Both the position numbers and the translations under genes were made by a program. A stretch of DNA of 64,000 nucleotides from Massilibacteroides vaginae (GTDB lineage: Bacteria; Bacteroidota; Bacteroidia; Bacteroidales; Tannerellaceae): contig NZ_FXDJ01000009.1 of assembly GCF_900178525.1 (NCBI RefSeq), positions 890,263 through 954,262 on the forward strand, read 5' to 3'. Shown piece by piece: positions 60,947 to 64,000 of this stretch (the stretch's first letter is position 1; every line of letters begins with the position of its first letter). A model generated the notes under the pieces. That model was not told the DNA's origin. It saw only the letters and a list, made by a program, of their open reading frames with translations, and made no database searches.

Positions 60947-61801
60947 ATGAATCTATCAGAATATAATAATTCAAATCAGGATAAAGACAATATCCTTGTT
61001 TCACAACTTAACAAACTTGGTGTTACAGAACTGGATAGTAGGGAACTGGACAGACTTCTTAAAGGAGATAAGACACTAAACCTTATCCCTCTATCTATTA
61101 ATATAGCAGGACAGGAAATGAACACCGCAGCCTTTCTTTCTCTGAAGAAAAACCCGGATGGTACTGAGTCACTGCAAATACATGCTATTGTTAGTGATCA
61201 GGTAAGATTGCAGTCTATTGCAAATGCTAAAAATGGGGTTGATACAGCGTTTTCACTTTTTAATCAGAATGAAGACCAGGTGTTTGAGTTTATGCTCCGG
61301 AATAACCTGGCAGAGACATTTGCCAAGGCATATTGGAAGCAGGCAAAAAGAAACGATTCTACAACGAAATATAATTCAGACAATGAATATAAAAGAACCG
61401 TAGAGCAGGTTAGACTCTTAGATGAGAAATTCAGGAAACAATGTAGTGAATTTAATAAGATCAAAGGTGTAGAACTGGACCCATCACAGATCAGGGACCT
61501 AAAGCAAGGGAAAACAATTGAAGTAGCCAATTTGGTGGATAATTCCGGTGAAAAGTATTCCGGCTTTATAAAACTGAATTTGACAGATGCCCAACTTAAG
61601 GAGTTCAGAGGTAATCCAAGTAAAGCAATTAATATCAGCAAGACTGCTATTGTTACACCTAAGCATGATTATAAAGTACAGGTTAATCAAAATAATCATG
61701 GATTGAAAACGGAAGAAAATAAGTTCTCCAGTGAAAAAATCAAGTCGGGTGATACATTAGCTAAAGATGTAAAAGAAAACAGGAAGGGACAGAAATTATG
61801 A
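60947..61801 (+). CDS. DUF4099/DUF3945-like mobile-element protein
   Basis: 284 residues. The N-terminus (LNKLGVTELDSRELDRLLKG then LNLIPLSI) has the DUF4099 form. The C-terminal VELDPSQIRDLKQGKTIEVA is like DUF3945. These domains occur together in cargo genes of Bacteroides conjugative elements, near primases and topoisomerases. The function is unknown. A transposase remnant follows immediately. Confidence 0.62.
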   Translation: MNLSEYNNSNQDKDNILVSQLNKLGVTELDSRELDRLLKGDKTLNLIPLSINIAGQEMNTAAFLSLKKNPDGTESLQIHAIVSDQVRLQSIANAKNGVDTAFSLFNQNEDQVFEFMLRNNLAETFAKAYWKQAKRNDSTTKYNSDNEYKRTVEQVRLLDEKFRKQCSEFNKIKGVELDPSQIRDLKQGKTIEVANLVDNSGEKYSGFIKLNLTDAQLKEFRGNPSKAINISKTAIVTPKHDYKVQVNQNNHGLKTEENKFSSEKIKSGDTLAKDVKENRKGQKL

Positions 61802-61835
61802 AACCTCTCCAGTGGATTAAGCAATTCATTAGACA

Positions 61836-62290
61836 TTATATTGAATAAGGTTCTATATCACACATTTTCAATGATATTCTAAAATTATGCAGACCGCAAG
61901 CTATAAGCATGACCAAGTCATCAAAGCCCAACTTGCGACATCTGAAACGCTCTTTGACAATACGACATTTTTTGATTCCCCCGATAGCATGCTCCACAAG
62001 AATACGGAAGCTAGATATTTTGCTATTCTCTTCCTTTTGGGTATAGGACAACTCTTTGCCTTTGGGCTTCTTTGTTGGCATTTTTATGGTTACATTTTTA
62101 GGGGTATGTCCTAAAAAGCCTGTATCTTGCCATAAACAGATTCCTGTTGGTAAACTTATTGGCTGTTCATCTACAATTCTTTTGTCATGAACATGCCCCT
62201 CATAAGTTTGAGATAGCCACAGCACCCTTTTTTCAGGAGTACACAGCAGATTGTTCTTCACGTTATGAGTTTTTTTTACCACTGTAACAT
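61836..62290 (-). pseudogene. C-terminal remnant of an IS5-like DDE transposase
   Basis: On the minus strand the frame reads HNVKNNLLCTPEKRVLWLSQ, then LWQDTGFLGH, KKPKGKELSYTQKEENSKIS and VEHAIGGIKKCRIVKERFRC. These are the blocks of the DDE_Tnp_4 domain up to the final Glu helix. A stop lies in frame a few codons upstream of 62290, the first displayed codon is GTG, and the first catalytic Asp region is missing. The insertion sequence is therefore truncated and inactive. Confidence 0.78.
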
Positions 62291-62380
62291 GATTTTTGTC
62301 TAAAAATTAATCGAATGGACAAAACTATCTTAGTAAAACAGTATAAATATAAATACAATTTCAAATTTTCAATAATTATC

Positions 62381-62632
62381 ATGAAACTTACAAGTAAACA
62401 GTTAGAAGTCCGGGAGAAATATTCCGGACTTTCTTATGATGAGTTGGTGCAAACAGCACAAGACTCGAACATGTCTGACCTGGATTTTATCCTGGCACAA
62501 CCGGAACTTTCCGAAGAGTTTAAAACCTGGCTCAGCGACCGGGATTTACTCGATGACTTTGAGGAAGCGGACGCTACACTCTTTCTCGAAGAACAGGAGA
62601 TGTTCTTAACTTATCACCAGGAGGACTTTTAA
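62381..62632 (+). CDS. Hypothetical acidic small protein
   Basis: 83 residues from the ATG at 62381 (the in-frame upstream extension lies in the IS-derived stretch). It is strongly acidic (DLLDDFEEADATLFLEEQEM) and helical. It ends two bases before the ArdC-like ATG, so they are probably co-translated. The charge recalls DNA-mimic antirestriction proteins, but nothing specific is visible. Confidence 0.5.
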   Translation: MKLTSKQLEVREKYSGLSYDELVQTAQDSNMSDLDFILAQPELSEEFKTWLSDRDLLDDFEEADATLFLEEQEMFLTYHQEDF

Positions 62633-62633
62633 C

Positions 62634-64000
62634 ATGGCAAATCCTATTACCGACAAGGCAATTGAACAATTTGCCCAAATGATGGTCCGGAAGATGGAAA
62701 CGCTCTCTGCTGACTGGGAAAAACCCTGGTTCAACACAACCGGTTCAGGGCAGCCTCAGAATCTTTCAGGAAGGCCTTACAGCAGATTAAATGAGCTTTT
62801 CCTGTTCTTTCTCAGTGAAGAGCTAGGCTACAAAACTCCCGTTTTTTTCACTTTTCTACAAGCGAAAGCGGAAGGAATAACAATTAACAGAGGCGAAAAA
62901 TCCTTTCCGGTACTCTTCTATAATTTCTCGGTAAGAGAGATCGCTTCAGGTAAGAAAATTCCTTTTGAAGAATATGCCAAACTTTCCATGATTGAAAAAC
63001 AGGACTATAAGGTTACACCCTATCTGAAGCTTTATAATGTGTTCAACCTGGATCAGACATCATTCGCAATGCAATTTCCGGAACGTTTTGAAGAGTTGAT
63101 GAACAAATTTAAAGTTCCTTCGTTAAATGATGAAGCCGGAATGGTTGCTTCTAAGCCTCTTGATGAGATGTTAAAGGAGCAGTCCTGGCTTTGCCCTATC
63201 TACGTGGAAAAAGGAGATCAGGCGTTCTTTAAACCGTCTTCAGATGAAATCCATGTGCCTTTAAAAGCACAATTTAATTCAGGGGAAAATTTTTATGCTA
63301 CTCTTTTGCATGAGATGACTCACTCAACTGGTGCTGACGGTCGATTGAATAGAAAATTTGGTGAACACTTCGGAGATGAAAACTATGGCAGGGAAGAACT
63401 TGTAGCTGAATTAACAGCAGCGCTTATGTGCCGGGAGCTGGGACTGTCATCTACCATACGCGAAGAAAATGCAGCCTATCTGAAAGGATGGATCGACATT
63501 ATCCGGAAAGAGCCTAAATATTTGTTTTCCGTATTGTCCGATGTCGGGAAAGCGGCAGCTATGATTGAACAAGGGCTTTTATCACCAAAAGTAAATCTGG
63601 AACTCAAAACAGAGGTTGTAGCAAGTAATGAGAGTAATAAGAAAGCAACAACTGCTGAATATAACATCCAGAAGACAGCGCATACTCCTACAATCCTTTC
63701 TGCAATCAAACAGGCTTATGTTAACGGATTCCCTATTATCTACAATTCTCCGGAATATCCACCTCTTTTCAATAATCCCGAAGGATTCCGGGAGTTTGCC
63801 GAGGAAAACGGCTTCTCTATTTCTGATGTAATGAAAACCTTCAATGAACACAAAAAAGAACTGGAGATATTCATTCAGGAAAACATCAAAGAGATCATAC
63901 AAGGAAATTATGCAGGCAATAATGCCACACAACAATTAAATTCAAATGTTATGCAAATCGAAGAACAGAAAATCAATTGGGATGAATTGAAATCAAAGCA
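62634..64000 (+). CDS. ArdC-like antirestriction / polyvalent metallopeptidase protein, partial
   Basis: 455 complete residues are visible from the ATG at 62634; the gene continues past the window. Residues about 1-130 match the ArdC N-terminal ssDNA-binding domain (WEKPWFNTTGSGQPQNLSGR, PYSRLNELFLFF). A zinc peptidase domain follows with LLHEMTHSTGADGRL (HEMTH 226-230) and ELVAELTAALMCRELG. ArdC proteins protect incoming DNA from restriction, and the metallopeptidase half is common in polyvalent proteins of conjugative elements and phages. After residue 300 a further region starts that I do not recognise. Confidence 0.82.
   Translation, partial: MANPITDKAIEQFAQMMVRKMETLSADWEKPWFNTTGSGQPQNLSGRPYSRLNELFLFFLSEELGYKTPVFFTFLQAKAEGITINRGEKSFPVLFYNFSVREIASGKKIPFEEYAKLSMIEKQDYKVTPYLKLYNVFNLDQTSFAMQFPERFEELMNKFKVPSLNDEAGMVASKPLDEMLKEQSWLCPIYVEKGDQAFFKPSSDEIHVPLKAQFNSGENFYATLLHEMTHSTGADGRLNRKFGEHFGDENYGREELVAELTAALMCRELGLSSTIREENAAYLKGWIDIIRKEPKYLFSVLSDVGKAAAMIEQGLLSPKVNLELKTEVVASNESNKKATTAEYNIQKTAHTPTILSAIKQAYVNGFPIIYNSPEYPPLFNNPEGFREFAEENGFSISDVMKTFNEHKKELEIFIQENIKEIIQGNYAGNNATQQLNSNVMQIEEQKINWDELKSK

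Noticed and set aside
49988-64000. Prophage
   Set aside because: The repressor is phage-like, but no capsid, terminase, portal or tail gene is seen; the initiator, primase and ArdC-like genes fit a plasmid-like or conjugative element better.
1-64000. tRNA and rRNA genes
   Set aside because: I looked for cloverleaf-like and TTC-loop patterns near 49.2-50 kb and in other gaps, and saw none that I could support.

Overview
The window looks like the chromosome of a Bacteroidales-type member of the Bacteroidota, entered on its right by a mobile element. Lineage evidence: a complete type IX secretion core (porP/sprF-gldK-gldL-gldM-gldN), a SusC/SusD pair, a FjTAL-like tyrosine ammonia-lyase driving an aryl-polyene (flexirubin-type) cluster, and several promoters that fit the Bacteroidota pattern TTG...TAnnTTTG. 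No rRNA, tRNA or CRISPR array was seen. All family assignments come from reading motifs, not from searches.

Region 1 (1-12,350, minus strand) is one tightly packed operon of at least 15 genes, cut by the left edge. Tyrosine ammonia-lyase makes the aryl starter. Three ketosynthase proteins, two with full catalytic sets plus a KS-like chain-length-type partner, two acyl carrier proteins, a ketoreductase and a hotdog dehydratase extend it. A methyltransferase, an LpxL-like acyltransferase and a thioesterase tailor or move the product, and a LolA-like protein, a NodB-type deacetylase and a lipoprotein probably serve its envelope placement. Exporter genes are expected off the left edge.

Region 2 (12,400-25,540) is mixed housekeeping: an NfnAB electron-bifurcating transhydrogenase, a GroES-like protein, an Rpn/PD-(D/E)XK transposase-like nuclease, a tiny T9SS-sorted protein, RNase Z, an M16 peptidase, a split chromate transporter, and a polyferredoxin plus Tat-exported aldo/keto reductase pair. 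Region 3 (25,557-31,605, minus) is the gliding/T9SS motor operon. Region 4 (31,700-36,630) holds a DUF2795 protein, an ATP:cob(I)alamin adenosyltransferase, a methyltransferase, rnc-fabF-acpP and purN. Region 5 (37,000-42,836) is a PstS-like periplasmic protein followed by a SusC/SusD pair, behind a clear Bacteroidota promoter. Region 6 (42,859-49,490) has pdxB, a SNF2-type helicase, glycyl-tRNA synthetase and an FKBP lipoprotein, ending in two hairpin terminators that may flank a small RNA.

Region 7 (about 49,700-64,000) is visibly more AT-rich and is the left part of a plasmid-like integrated element. It has a phage-type repressor with symmetric operator candidates, a string of very small genes, an iteron array of five TACTATTAGT sites next to a RepL-like initiator, a truncated PAPS-reductase-like protein, a Dam-type and a C5-cytosine DNA methyltransferase (the latter carrying about nine internal repeats), DUF4406, a toprim primase, DUF4099/DUF3945-like cargo, a transposase remnant and the start of an ArdC-like antirestriction protein that runs off the right edge. 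No restriction endonuclease, integrase or conjugation gene is visible. The methyltransferases together with ArdC suggest a restriction-evasion module on an element able to replicate.
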